Part shown: in pieces, positions 1 to 7,845 of the stretch
Numbering within the stretch: the first letter of the stretch is position 1
Layout of the letters: each line of letters starts with the position of its first letter
Assembly: GCA_019420305.1 (NCBI GenBank)
Contig: JAHZHL010000035.1
Location: 62,001-126,000, forward strand
Length of the DNA: 64,000 bases
Direction of reading: 5' to 3'
DNA from: Bacillota bacterium
GTDB lineage: Bacteria; Bacillota; Clostridia; Peptostreptococcales; Anaerovoracaceae
Position numbers and translations under genes: made by a program
Notes under the pieces: model-generated
The model's database searches: none
Told to the model about the DNA's origin: nothing
The model's input: only the letters and a program-made list of their open reading frames with translations

Positions 1-771
1 TCTATAGCAGACTACACTTACGACAATTGAATATACAACTGCTACAACGGCTGCTTCCGTGGGTGTAAAAATGCCTGCATAAATACCTCCAAGGATAATA
101 ACCGGGGCAATCAGTGCCCATTTTGCTTCCCAAATTGTTGCCAGTGCTTTCTTGGGCGGCACCTTTTCTGCTTTCTGATATCCTCTTTTCTTGCAAATAA
201 AGTAGTTACCAATAATCAAACCAATTCCAATCAGGACTCCAGGAGCAACACCTGCAAGGAATAAATCTCCCACAGAAGTCCCTGTTACACATCCATAAAT
301 TACAAGTGGAATACTTGGAGGGATTACTGCGCCAAGTGTTCCTGCACAGGCGGAGAAAACAGCACTGTAGCCTCTGTCATACCCGCGCTTTACCATCTGC
401 GGCACCATGATACTTCCCACAGCAGATACAGTTGCCAGCGAGGATCCGGTCAGTGCGCCAAAGAACATAGAAGCAACACCTACTACTGCCCCCAGACCTC
501 CTACAAAGGAGCCTACAAAGGCAGCCGCACAATCGATAAGCCGTTTTGCAATCCCACCTACGCTCATTACCGTTCCTGCGAGGATAAAAAACGGAATTGC
601 CATCATAGAAAAGGAATCAATACCTGTCGTTGAGTAATGCGCCAAAATCATCAAATCCAAATCGGAAAACGCCAACATTGTCACAATTGTTGCTCCGCCG
701 ATACACAATCCTACTGGAACGGAAATAAACAACAGGACAAACAGCACAAGAAACAATATAATCATTTCCAT
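1..771 (-). CDS. TRAP transporter large permease (DctM type), 3' end cut by window edge
   Basis: The reading frame opens at the ATG at 771-769 and stays open to base 1, giving 257 codons of a protein that is usually about 430 residues, so the C-terminal part lies outside the window. The translation is almost continuous hydrophobic helices and carries typical DctM phrases (GALTGSSLATVSAVGSIMVPQM, split here only by reading; AVIPPSIPLVIYG; FTPTEAA). DctM is the main translocation subunit of sodium-driven TRAP importers for organic acids. It begins one base after the stop of the small permease gene, so the two are translationally coupled. Family call is firm; the substrate is unknown. Confidence 0.93.
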   Translation of the reverse strand, partial: MEMIILFLVLFVLLFISVPVGLCIGGATIVTMLAFSDLDLMILAHYSTTGIDSFSMMAIPFFILAGTVMSVGGIAKRLIDCAAAFVGSFVGGLGAVVGVASMFFGALTGSSLATVSAVGSIMVPQMVKRGYDRGYSAVFSACAGTLGAVIPPSIPLVIYGCVTGTSVGDLFLAGVAPGVLIGIGLIIGNYFICKKRGYQKAEKVPPKKALATIWEAKWALIAPVIILGGIYAGIFTPTEAAVVAVVYSIVVSVVCYR

Positions 772-772
772 A

Positions 773-1258
773 TTACGCCACCTCCTCTTTCTTCGCGGTC
801 CAGTTGAGCCACATATCCTTTATGACTCTTATTGCCATCAGGAAACAGCTGAGTGGTACCGCTCCGTACATGATGAACTTCGGCATTCCCAGAGCAGGCG
901 TTACTCCACCCATGGACATTACATGCTCTACTACCTGTACACCATTTACACAAAGGACAACCAAAATCACTAATGTACACAAATCACTAAGCAGTAACAT
1001 CGCCTTTCTCACATTTCCTTTTAATCGGTCTGTAATAATTGTAATTTTAATATGTTCCCCTTTTTTCTGGCCCAGACTGATACCAATCCAGGAACTCCAT
1101 ATGAACAGAATTCTTGCGAGTTCTTCCGACCAGGACAGAGAATAATTTGCAAGGAACCGCAAACATACCTGCGCAAAAATTAGGATTACCATAGCCGCAA
1201 TCAGTACAACCAGAAAAATTTCTTCGAATTTGTTATAAATCTTTATTATTTTCTTCAT
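773..1258 (-). CDS. TRAP transporter small permease (DctQ type)
   Basis: This is a membrane protein of about 160 residues with four predicted helices and the DctQ signature region (SWSEELARILFIWSSWIGISLG) in its second helix. The ATG at 1258 is preferred over the GTG nine bases upstream because AAGGTGA lies six bases before the ATG. It sits two bases or so after the stop of the binding-protein gene and one base before dctM, as in most tripartite TRAP operons. DctQ is needed for assembly of the membrane complex with DctM. The call is confident from size, topology and position. Confidence 0.92.
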   Translation of the reverse strand: MKKIIKIYNKFEEIFLVVLIAAMVILIFAQVCLRFLANYSLSWSEELARILFIWSSWIGISLGQKKGEHIKITIITDRLKGNVRKAMLLLSDLCTLVILVVLCVNGVQVVEHVMSMGGVTPALGMPKFIMYGAVPLSCFLMAIRVIKDMWLNWTAKKEEVA

Positions 1259-1268
1259 ATCGCTCACC

Positions 1269-2294
1269 TTAAACTCGCTGATTCTGCACGGCGTCTAAGA
1301 TCTGCTGCACATACTCATCACCGATTTCTTCCCGACATTGCTCGTAAACCGGCTCTACAGCCTTTCGCCACTCCGTTTTATCTTCAATACGAGTAATTTG
1401 TGTTCCTCCCTGCTCCATTAGTTCAAGATATTCCTCTTCCATATCGAAGGCTTCTGTTCTCTGATAGTCAACCAGACATTCATCCGCACCCTTCTGGATA
1501 ATCTGGAATAAATCTTCAGGCAGGTTTTCCATATAACTCTTATCTGCAAGCATAATAGAATTGCAGTATACGATACCTATATAGGAATAATAATCCTGTA
1601 CTTCATAGAGTTTATTTATATAAGTGAGTCCAGGAGCATTATCCTGCCCATCAACTGTTCCCTGTTGCAATCCTGTATATAATTCCGTAAAGGACATTGG
1701 TGTCGGATTTGCTCCCAAGGCCTGGAATGTCCTAATATAAATATCACTCTGCATTACTCTAATTTTTAATCCATCCATATCCTCAACGCTTTTTACAGGA
1801 TGTTTTGAATTCGAGACCCCTCTGGCGCCATCGTACTGATATCCCGCACAGTAGAATCCGTTTTCATCAAGCCATTTTTCATAAATTTCCCCAGCTTCTC
1901 CGTTTAGTGCCGCATCCATCTCTTCCTTACTATCGAATAGGAACGGCAAATCAAGCAGCTCTAGTCTCTTATCATAGGTTGACATATTAGAAGTAGGCGC
2001 AGCTGTCATCTGAACCATCCCCGCACGAATCGCTTCAATAGTCTGCTCAATGCTCCCCAGTTCCCCATTCGCATATACTTCTACTTGTATTCTGCCCTCG
2101 GATTCTCGTTCCACCTGTTCTTCAAATTTCAAAGCTGCCTGATTCAGAATAGAATCTGTTGCTTCTACATGCGCAAATCGGAAAATCAGCGGATCTTCTG
2201 CAGTATATGTTTTATTTTCATCTGTTCCTCCTCCACAGGAGCAAAGACAAAATAACAGCAGAAATGTAGTTAGAATCGCTATAATCTTTTTCAT
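1269..2294 (-). CDS. TRAP transporter substrate-binding lipoprotein (DctP family)
   Basis: The 341-residue product starts with a lipoprotein signal (hydrophobic stretch ending LCSCGGG) and shows the DctP core: IRVMQSDIYIRTFQALGANP followed by the PMSFTELYTGLQQGTVDGQDN segment. The conserved Arg in the first motif normally forms a salt bridge with the carboxylate of the ligand. The protein captures substrate outside the membrane and hands it to DctQ/DctM. RBS AGAGG precedes the ATG. The neighbouring aminotransferase suggests an amino acid or omega-amino acid ligand, but that is an inference from context only. Confidence 0.93.
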   Translation of the reverse strand: MKKIIAILTTFLLLFCLCSCGGGTDENKTYTAEDPLIFRFAHVEATDSILNQAALKFEEQVERESEGRIQVEVYANGELGSIEQTIEAIRAGMVQMTAAPTSNMSTYDKRLELLDLPFLFDSKEEMDAALNGEAGEIYEKWLDENGFYCAGYQYDGARGVSNSKHPVKSVEDMDGLKIRVMQSDIYIRTFQALGANPTPMSFTELYTGLQQGTVDGQDNAPGLTYINKLYEVQDYYSYIGIVYCNSIMLADKSYMENLPEDLFQIIQKGADECLVDYQRTEAFDMEEEYLELMEQGGTQITRIEDKTEWRKAVEPVYEQCREEIGDEYVQQILDAVQNQRV

Positions 2295-2318
2295 ACTTTT
2301 ACCTCTATTACTATTGCA

Positions 2319-2350
2319 GAGGGATAATGCCTGCTAGCTCATTATCCCTC
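2319..2350 (-). other. Intercistronic hairpin between aminotransferase and dctP
   Basis: A perfect 11-base inverted repeat (GAGGGATAATG at 2319-2329, CATTATCCCTC at 2340-2350) lies between the aminotransferase stop and the dctP start. There is no U-tract after it in the direction of transcription, so it is unlikely to be a terminator. Stem-loops just ahead of binding-protein genes often stabilise processed mRNA and raise expression of the abundant binding protein. That role is inferred here. Confidence 0.6.
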
Positions 2351-2368
2351 ACTTAATAAAACCGGTTT

Positions 2369-3655
2369 TTATCGCTGTGCCGCTGCATCTGCAACTGCTG
2401 CCTCAAAAATCTTCAGACCCGCATCCAATTCTTCTTTCGTAACATTCAATGCAGTGGCAAAACGGAATCCATTCCCATACACGCCGCAACTAAGAGTAAG
2501 CATCTTATGATCCAGACAGTACTTTGCAACTTTCTGTAACATTTCTGCACTTGGGGTATCATCTTCCGGATTCCTGAAACTTACAGCTACCATCAACCCC
2601 AAGCCTCTTACATCTCCCATAATCGGATACCTTTCCTGCATTTCCTGCAGTCTGTCCTTCAGATATTTACCCTGCGCATTCACATTTTCCAGAATATTTT
2701 CCTCTTCAATCAGATCAAGAACTGCCAGAGCCGCTGCCGCGCATACCGGGTGTCCCCCGAAGGTAGTACCGTGCATTCCCGGAGACCATTGGCTCATAAT
2801 TTCTTCTGTACTTGCAATTGCAGACATAGGTAGCCCTCCCGCGATGGCTTTCCCCATTGTCATGATATCCGGAACGACACCAAAGTGCTCGCTGGCAAAC
2901 ATTTTTCCTGTTCTGCAATATCCAGACTGTATTTCATCCAAAATCAGAAGGATACCATGTTTATCACATAATTCTCTCACACCTTTTACAAATTCTACCG
3001 GCGGGACAACATAGCCCCCTTCTCCCTGTACTGGTTCCATCAAAATCGCCGCTACCATTTCCGGCGCAATAATATAGTCAAACATCTGTTGCAGTTCGTT
3101 GAGGCAGTATTCGGTTCTCTGTTGCTCATTGTAACCTTTCGGGCATAAATCTTTACTCGGGTATGTTGCAAAGTAAACGGAACCCATCAACGGTTCATAA
3201 TATTTTCTGTATTTTGAATTCGACGCAGTAACAGTAGTCGCACCAATACTTCTTCCATGAAATGAACCTTTAAAAGAAATAATAGCCGGTCTTTTTGTAT
3301 AAGCTTTCGCGAGCTTGATTGCCCCATCATTCGCTTCCGAACCTCCATTGCTAAAGAAGATGGAATTTAAATCTCCAGGTAATTTTTCAGAAAGCCTTCT
3401 TGCTAACTCTAATGTTGTCGGATAGTTTACCATATTAAAAGATGCAGTCACTAATTTATCCAACTGTCCCTTCGCTGCTTCCACAATTCTCGGATGACAA
3501 TGACCGAATGCATTAACAGCAATCCCCTGTACAAAGTCCAGATAGGTATCACCATTCACGTCTGTAATATACATCCCTTTTCCGCTTTCCATAATCAGAT
3601 CTGTTGATTTGGCTAATGCCGGACTCAAATACTTTTTGTAATCACTAAACTTCAT
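2369..3655 (-). CDS. Class III PLP-dependent aminotransferase (acetylornithine/GABA aminotransferase family)
   Basis: The 428-residue protein has the class III fold-type I pattern: VQGIAVNAFGHCHP near the N-terminus, FSNGGSEANDGAIKLAK for phosphate binding, SFKGSFHGRSIGATTVTAS, the LILDEIQSGYCRTGKMFA segment with the Asp that contacts the pyridine nitrogen, and MTMGKAIAGGLP containing the likely PLP-binding Lys. Such enzymes move an amino group from an omega-amino acid, ornithine or similar to a 2-oxo acid. It is the first gene of the operon that continues into dctP-dctQ-dctM, so a catabolic use of the imported compound is likely. RBS AAGGAG precedes the ATG. The exact substrate cannot be read from the sequence. 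Confidence 0.88.
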   Translation of the reverse strand: MKFSDYKKYLSPALAKSTDLIMESGKGMYITDVNGDTYLDFVQGIAVNAFGHCHPRIVEAAKGQLDKLVTASFNMVNYPTTLELARRLSEKLPGDLNSIFFSNGGSEANDGAIKLAKAYTKRPAIISFKGSFHGRSIGATTVTASNSKYRKYYEPLMGSVYFATYPSKDLCPKGYNEQQRTEYCLNELQQMFDYIIAPEMVAAILMEPVQGEGGYVVPPVEFVKGVRELCDKHGILLILDEIQSGYCRTGKMFASEHFGVVPDIMTMGKAIAGGLPMSAIASTEEIMSQWSPGMHGTTFGGHPVCAAAALAVLDLIEEENILENVNAQGKYLKDRLQEMQERYPIMGDVRGLGLMVAVSFRNPEDDTPSAEMLQKVAKYCLDHKMLTLSCGVYGNGFRFATALNVTKEELDAGLKIFEAAVADAAAQR

Positions 3656-3694
3656 AATACTACAACTCCTTTTTATTCTTTTTAGTTTTAACGA

Positions 3695-3739
3695 ATAGAT
3701 GTGTTTGCGACTTCTGCTTTTATGTTACGCAACATCTAT
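3695..3739 (-). promoter_or_regulatory. Sigma-54-type promoter with overlapping inverted repeat
   Basis: On the minus strand 3743-3728 reads TGGTATAGATGTTGCG, which fits the -24/-12 pattern TGG-N9-TTGC with GG and GC ten bases apart. It is followed by about 70 bases before the aminotransferase ATG. The same bases form one arm of an inverted repeat (3695-3709 with 3728-3739). A further symmetrical motif, TTCAAA-AGCA-TTTGAA, lies just upstream at 3754-3769. Sigma-54 control by a PAS-type activator is common for amino acid catabolic operons in Clostridia. No activator gene is visible in the window. Confidence 0.45.
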
Positions 3740-4019
3740 ACCATTTCATAAAATTCAAAAGCATTTGAAAACCGCTATAGTCTTTATCCATTGAAATACC
3801 TTATCTCATGCATTTTTGTTTTTTATGATTTTTCTGAAATATTTTCGTGTAGCTAGATGCAATATTACATCACAAGAAAATGAGCCGATGTGTTCGTACA
3901 TCAACATATCAAAAGATATCCTTGTAAATTGCATATTACCTCCCATTCCCCACCTAATAGAAAAAGCGCCCGCACAAACTGCAGACGCTCTTTGATTCAA
4001 CTTCTTCTATTCATAAATT
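3740..4019. other. Intergenic region upstream of the aminotransferase-TRAP operon
   Basis: Together with the promoter segment this makes a 364-base gene-free stretch. It is AT-rich and contains the symmetrical TTCAAA/TTTGAA motif, a GATGT/ACATC inverted repeat around 3894-3909 that could be an activator site, and the terminator of the next gene. A short open frame here (about 64 codons) has no RBS or recognisable content and is not annotated as a gene. Confidence 0.5.
3960..3989 (-). terminator. Intrinsic terminator after the small anchored protein gene
   Basis: On the minus strand AGCGTCTGC and GCGGGCGCT pair (with G-U pairs) around a 7-base loop and are followed by TTTTTC. It lies about 30 bases after the stop codon at 4020. 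Confidence 0.75.
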
Positions 4020-4319
4020 TTAGTCAATCGGAACCTGTCCTGTTCCGCTCTGAATTTCACTAATCCCTCCAAATCCGCCAACTTCAATCTCATACCACTG
4101 ATCCCCGTTGACGATCACAAAACTATACTCGTTCCAAAGACCTTCACTGCTGACTTCTTCCGACTGAATCTGCCCTCCTCCCGCTTCATTGAGCGCGATA
4201 TTCTCAGCCTCTTCCCTGTCAATCCGCAAGGTCATAATCAAAGCGATTACAATAATGGCAAGCACAACAATAATTCCGATCACAATTCCTATAATTCCTT
4301 TTTTCGATAACTTTTTCAT
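4020..4319 (-). CDS. Small membrane-anchored protein, PepSY-like extracellular part
   Basis: The start chosen is the ATG at 4319, preceded by AGGAAGG; the frame is open further upstream but without a better RBS. The roughly 99-residue product has a short basic N-terminus (MKKLSKKG), one strong membrane helix (IIGIVIGIIVVLAIIVIALIM) and a small outside domain of about 65 residues beginning IDREEAENIALNEAGGG, which resembles the start of PepSY-type domains. No enzymatic motif is seen. It is monocistronic with its own terminator. Function unknown. Confidence 0.65.
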   Translation of the reverse strand: MKKLSKKGIIGIVIGIIVVLAIIVIALIMTLRIDREEAENIALNEAGGGQIQSEEVSSEGLWNEYSFVIVNGDQWYEIEVGGFGGISEIQSGTGQVPID

Positions 4320-4402
4320 AATGCCTTCCTCTCTTTCCTGTTTCACTGTCACTATTTTATTACAGAAATATTAGAATAAGATTAAAAATAGGGCGCAAAC
4401 AC

Positions 4403-5539
4403 TTATTTTTGCCGAATACCCTTTTTTAAAAACCGATATATTTTATCCGCGTCAGGCGGACAGCCCTTCTGGCAGCAGCGGAATCCTTTTGTACAGGAGC
4501 CGATTCCTATCCCTCCTGTTTTTTTGCGGAACCCCTGGCCTATGCAGATGGGTTCTTTCAGTTCGCCGGTCAGTCCTTCCTTATCCAGCCTGATAAGCGC
4601 GGTCATCAGATTGCTGTAACAGGAACTGCAGGCTTTCGATTCCCGAACCAGTCTTTTAACCTTTTTCAGCCTTTCTTTTTTGGTTGCTTTCACACCTGCT
4701 GAACCGTTCTCTGACGTTTTCACCTTCTTGTTCCGCGTTTCTCCGGGCGGGCATTCCTGAACCGCATGTTTCTTGAGATGCGAGGTTCCCACGCCCAGCC
4801 GCTCCGCGAGACCGATATAGGGTACGTCCCTTTTTTTGCGTCCCAGCAGTCTGCAGGCATACGCGTCGCACAAAACCGGGTCTCTCGCGGCCATAATACA
4901 ATTTGTAATCACAGGGTTGCCGCCTTCTTCGAAGTCCGGGTCACCGCAGATATGATCGACAACAATGAAGTGCTGCGGAAGTCCCGCGGCGAGACGCGCA
5001 ATTGGTTCATGGAGCCCCATAGCATGAAACCGGCTTTTCTCTGAGTTTGGAATCAGCCCTTTGAGATTTTTCAGCGCGCAAGTTACATTCGTCTGACAGT
5101 GCCCCTTTAAAACCGGAACATTAATCAGAAAATCCAGAGTTGCCGCGCTCTTACAAATCCGAATCGGCATATCCGCGCAATTACAAAGGATCGATTCGTC
5201 CTGCTGCGTATCAATAAACGGCACCCCGTATTTCTCCGATAACGCCTGATATCCGCATCGCTTTGCCGCTTCCCCCGTCTCTGCCCCCACTTGAGAGCCT
5301 TCCAGCATCACCAGATTCGAAAACCCCCGCTCCTGTAAATATTCTATAATGCCCGCTACAATCTCCGGATGTGTGGTTGCTCCACGGGATGCGTCAATCG
5401 GGGACACGAGATTTGGCTTAATACCGATTTTGCAGGTTTTGGCCGGGATCTGTTTCTTCAACTTAGCTGTCTTTAAAAGCTTCTTTGTCATATTCTTGTA
5501 ATCCGTGCCATAAATCTTATAAATCTCTGTCTTCTTCAT
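4403..5539 (-). CDS. DUF362 family protein
   Basis: The 378-residue protein shows the DUF362 pattern: KPNLVSPIDASRGATTHPE near the start, MLEGSQVG, LINVPVLKGH followed by TCALKNLKGLIPN, and VVDHICGDPDFEEGGNP. Unlike short members it has a Cys-rich tail (ACSSC, GSCTKGFRCCQKGCPPD) after a basic linker, which may bind metal or an Fe-S cluster. Members of the family are poorly characterised and often occur with ferredoxin-type domains in anaerobes. RBS AGGGGGAGG precedes the ATG. It is divergent from the XRE gene. Family call firm, function unknown. Confidence 0.85.
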   Translation of the reverse strand: MKKTEIYKIYGTDYKNMTKKLLKTAKLKKQIPAKTCKIGIKPNLVSPIDASRGATTHPEIVAGIIEYLQERGFSNLVMLEGSQVGAETGEAAKRCGYQALSEKYGVPFIDTQQDESILCNCADMPIRICKSAATLDFLINVPVLKGHCQTNVTCALKNLKGLIPNSEKSRFHAMGLHEPIARLAAGLPQHFIVVDHICGDPDFEEGGNPVITNCIMAARDPVLCDAYACRLLGRKKRDVPYIGLAERLGVGTSHLKKHAVQECPPGETRNKKVKTSENGSAGVKATKKERLKKVKRLVRESKACSSCYSNLMTALIRLDKEGLTGELKEPICIGQGFRKKTGGIGIGSCTKGFRCCQKGCPPDADKIYRFLKKGIRQK

Positions 5540-5619
5540 GCCCCTCCCCCTTTGAACCCTTTCTTTATTTTATAAATACCCTTTTTTTAGAAAATCTATC
5601 GCTCTTTTCCATTGTTTTA

Positions 5620-5650
5620 CCGAAATTTCGGTACGAAATACCAGTATTTC
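5620..5650. promoter_or_regulatory. Two adjacent palindromes, candidate operator of the XRE gene
   Basis: CCGAAATTTCGG (5620-5631) is a perfect palindrome and is followed after three bases by GAAATAC-CA-GTATTTC (5635-5650). Both lie between the divergent DUF362 and XRE genes, about 40 bases upstream of a TAATATAG -10-like box. Paired symmetrical sites of this size are typical of helix-turn-helix dimers, so autoregulation by the XRE protein is a reasonable inference. Confidence 0.55.
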
Positions 5651-5707
5651 ACTCTGTCATTTTTTGTCGAATCCCCCTAATATAGAATTCAGTAAAGGAG
5701 GAAATCC

Positions 5708-6049
5708 ATGAGTTTACAAAAGAATCTTTCAGACAGCTTAAATGCAATCCATGCTTCCCGTAAACAGACGCTTACAGCCTTCGCGGAAGAACTGGGAATC
5801 TCACGATCCTCTTTGCAGGAAATACTTAAAGGCAATGGAAATCCACGGATTGATACGATCGAACAAATTGCGAAGCAGCTTCATGTAGATCCCCTGGAAC
5901 TCCTTGCGTCTTCTGAGGACGATCTGAAACTGACACTTCCGCTTTCCCAGATTCTCGGCGCGGCCAGTCGGCTTTCCGATGATAAGAAGCAGGAACTGAC
6001 CGCCGCATTTAACGCGATTGTGTCGCTGTTCACGGAAACGGAACGTTAG
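5708..6049 (+). CDS. XRE-family transcriptional regulator
   Basis: The 113-residue protein has one helix-turn-helix of the Cro/C1 type at about residues 18-70 (TLTAFAEELGISRSSLQEILKGNGNP, DTIEQIAKQLHVDPLELL) and a short helical tail. RBS AAAGGAGG precedes the ATG. It is a paralogue of the next gene: both share the ISRSSLQ recognition helix and ILKG turn. The gene ends in a hairpin with six Ts at 6064-6096. It probably controls itself and perhaps the divergent DUF362 gene through the palindromes upstream. Regulon unknown. Confidence 0.88.
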   Translation: MSLQKNLSDSLNAIHASRKQTLTAFAEELGISRSSLQEILKGNGNPRIDTIEQIAKQLHVDPLELLASSEDDLKLTLPLSQILGAASRLSDDKKQELTAAFNAIVSLFTETER

Positions 6050-6063
6050 AAAGGAAGGGATGT

Positions 6064-6096
6064 CGGCAACTCCCAGCAAAGGATGCCGTCTTTTTT
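6064..6096 (+). terminator. Probable intrinsic terminator after the first XRE gene
   Basis: CGGCA (6064-6068) pairs with TGCCG (6084-6088) with possible extension by wobble pairs, and the hairpin is followed by TCTTTTTT. It lies 15 bases after the XRE stop codon. The stem is short, so efficiency is uncertain. Confidence 0.5.
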
Positions 6097-6217
6097 ACCT
6101 GCAGAGACCCTTATTTTGCGTCACCCATCTTGTTCACGATTTTATACAAAATGACAGCTTTTTGTACTGCCCTTTTCTCCGAATCCCCTCTATTATAACA
6201 TATGAGGAGGGAACTTT

Positions 6218-6565
6218 ATGACAACAGCGCTTCGCGAAAGCTTTTCTGACAGTATGAATATTATTTTTAAAAACAGTCATCTGACGTTATCCGAGTTCGC
6301 CGATGAGCTTTCTATTTCCCGCTCCAGCCTGCAGGATATTCTGAAAGGACGGAGCAATCCCACACTGCAGACCATCGAATTCATCGCCGCGCATCTCGGT
6401 ACAGAGCCTCTGAATCTTCTCTCACGTTCTGACGACCAGATGGCATTTCTCTTTTACTTCACATTATTTACCGAACGCGCCAGCCTGCTCTCTGAGGAAG
6501 AATGGCAAAAGGCGCTTGCTGCAGCCGGAACCTTGTACCATCTCTTTTCTGAAAAAAAAGGATAA
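6218..6565 (+). CDS. XRE-family transcriptional regulator, paralogue of the preceding gene
   Basis: The 115-residue protein is built like its neighbour, with a helix-turn-helix at about residues 20-72 (LTLSEFADELSISRSSLQDILKGRSNP, QTIEFIAAHLGTEPLNLL) and a variable helical tail. GAGGAGGG precedes the ATG. The promoter region shares CGAATCCCC followed by a TATTATAA/TAATATAG box with the upstream paralogue, which supports a tandem duplication that included the promoter. The palindromes found upstream of the first copy are not repeated here. Confidence 0.87.
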   Translation: MTTALRESFSDSMNIIFKNSHLTLSEFADELSISRSSLQDILKGRSNPTLQTIEFIAAHLGTEPLNLLSRSDDQMAFLFYFTLFTERASLLSEEEWQKALAAAGTLYHLFSEKKG

Positions 6566-6592
6566 AATTCTCAGGGCATAATAAGTTCCTCA

Positions 6593-6621
6593 TTGACAAT
6601 CTGTATTCTGTAACATATGAT
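6593..6621 (+). promoter_or_regulatory. Strong sigma-70-type promoter ahead of the lipoprotein
   Basis: TTGACA (6593-6598), a 17-base spacer and TATGAT (6616-6621) form a near-consensus promoter. The next gene starts about 210 bases downstream. The transcript would begin with a leader containing a GAAGCC/GGCTTTC stem-loop at about 6656-6692. The rest of the 6566-6840 gap shows no other gene. Confidence 0.6.
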
Positions 6622-6840
6622 AATATTATCAGAATTATACGACTTATTTTTTGTTGAAGCCAAGCTGGACTGCGTCAGGCGGTTCGGCTTTCTTTGCTTC
6701 ATGCTATATTAGAAGGAAACGTTTAAGCGGCGGTTTGTGTCGACATATAAGACAGAAATGTCTGCTGAAGTGAAAATGAAAACGGGGGATTTAGGGGTTT
6801 GTCAATTATATCTTATTTATTATTTTAGGAGGAAAATTCT

Positions 6841-7530
6841 ATGAAAAAGATCCTTGCAATCATTTTAACCCTTTTACTGTGCGTTTCCATTTCCGCTTGC
6901 GGAGGAGATTCTTCGTCCAGTGATTCTCCATCTGGAGATTCTTCGTCTGGCGGAGACGCAACAACCGTGGACACATCTACCGAAGCATATTCCGTTCAAC
7001 TGACTAGCGGTAACTATACGGCAGGAATTGATATTCCAATTGGCGTATATAACATAACCGCGATAAGCGGAAGCGGCAACGTAAGTTCTTCCAACATGTA
7101 CGACGGCGGAATTAATGCCATGATGGGGATTGATGATGGAACGGACATGTACGAAGAGTCTTTTAACAATCTTGATATGACAGAGGATGTTATCCTTACG
7201 GTATCCGGCGGCGTTACCATTAAGTTGAGCAGTGAGGCCGCACAGACCAAAAATATGAAAAAAAGAACTCCCGAAGGCGCAAAATGCACTTTAAGCAGTG
7301 GAAATTATACCGCTGGCACTGATTTTGAACCTGGCGTATATACGATCACCGCAGTCAGCGGAAACGGAAATGTAAGTTCTTCCAACATGTACGATGGCGG
7401 ATTGAACGCCGTTATGGGAACGGATACGTCTATGGACTTTTATGAAAAGAAATATAAAAATGTCGCATTACCTGAAGGAACAACACTCCAATTAAGCGGT
7501 GTTGAAGTGCGGCTCGTTCCCAGCAAATAA
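6841..7530 (+). CDS. Secreted lipoprotein with two tandem copies of a beta-rich domain
   Basis: The 229-residue product has a lipoprotein signal ending ISAC and a Ser/Asp/Gly-rich linker to about residue 50. Two homologous units follow, at about 53-130 and 148-227. Each contains SGNYTAG-D-GVY-ITA-SG-GNVSSSNMYDGG-NA-MG-D and ends in a hydrophobic strand with Leu-Ser. The match between the units shows internal duplication. RBS AGGAGG lies just before the ATG. No catalytic pattern is visible; an extracytoplasmic binding or envelope role is possible but unproven. Confidence 0.75.
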   Translation: MKKILAIILTLLLCVSISACGGDSSSSDSPSGDSSSGGDATTVDTSTEAYSVQLTSGNYTAGIDIPIGVYNITAISGSGNVSSSNMYDGGINAMMGIDDGTDMYEESFNNLDMTEDVILTVSGGVTIKLSSEAAQTKNMKKRTPEGAKCTLSSGNYTAGTDFEPGVYTITAVSGNGNVSSSNMYDGGLNAVMGTDTSMDFYEKKYKNVALPEGTTLQLSGVEVRLVPSK

Positions 7531-7630
7531 GGTTCACTTGAGCCGGAGTTAAAGCATATTGATTGTCAGGGGTATCGGGATTAGGAAGCAGTTAGGAAAG
7601 AAGCGGATCGCATAATATACGTCAATTTCC

Positions 7631-7667
7631 AAAAAATGAAAAAGGAACGTTGAAATTTCAACGTTCC
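7631..7667 (-). terminator. Intrinsic terminator of tRNA-Ser
   Basis: A 24-base fully palindromic stem (7644-7667, GGAACGTTGAAA and its complement) follows the tRNA on the minus strand and is succeeded by TTTTTCATTTTTT. Confidence 0.85.
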
Positions 7668-7669
7668 AC

Positions 7670-7757
7670 TGGCGGAGGACACGGGACTCGAACCCGCGGG
7701 GCTGTTACACCTTACTCGCTTTCCAGGCGAGCTCCTTAGCCACTCGGTCAATCCTCC
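7670..7757 (-). tRNA. tRNA-Ser (anticodon GGA)
   Basis: The minus strand folds into a class II tRNA: acceptor stem GGAGGAT paired with GTCCTCC, anticodon arm CTCGC-CTGGAAA-GCGAG with GGA at positions 34-36, a long variable arm, the T arm CGGGTTCGAGTCCCG, and an encoded CCA end. A promoter (TTGCAA at 7825-7830, 17 bases, TAAATT at 7802-7807) lies upstream and a strong terminator lies downstream, so the gene is transcribed alone. Confidence 0.97.
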
Positions 7758-7801
7758 ATGACTACCCCAAGCGGTTTATCAAATCGCTTGGCGCACTTAA
7801 T

Positions 7802-7830
7802 AATTTACCATATAAAGAAGCGCTTTGCAA
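7802..7830 (-). promoter_or_regulatory. Promoter of tRNA-Ser
   Basis: On the minus strand TTGCAA and TAAATT are separated by 17 bases and lie about 45 bases upstream of the tRNA. The leader carries a 7-base inverted repeat (7767-7773 with 7785-7791, CCAAGCG/CGCTTGG). Confidence 0.6.
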
Positions 7831-7845
7831 GTAAAAACTACTGTT

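Noticed and set aside
3806..4000. Possible small gene of 64 codons
   Set aside because: Overlaps a terminator and has no RBS or recognisable domain.
7670..7757. tRNA-Ser as integration site of an element
   Set aside because: No duplicated 3' end, integrase gene or direct repeat is present on either side.
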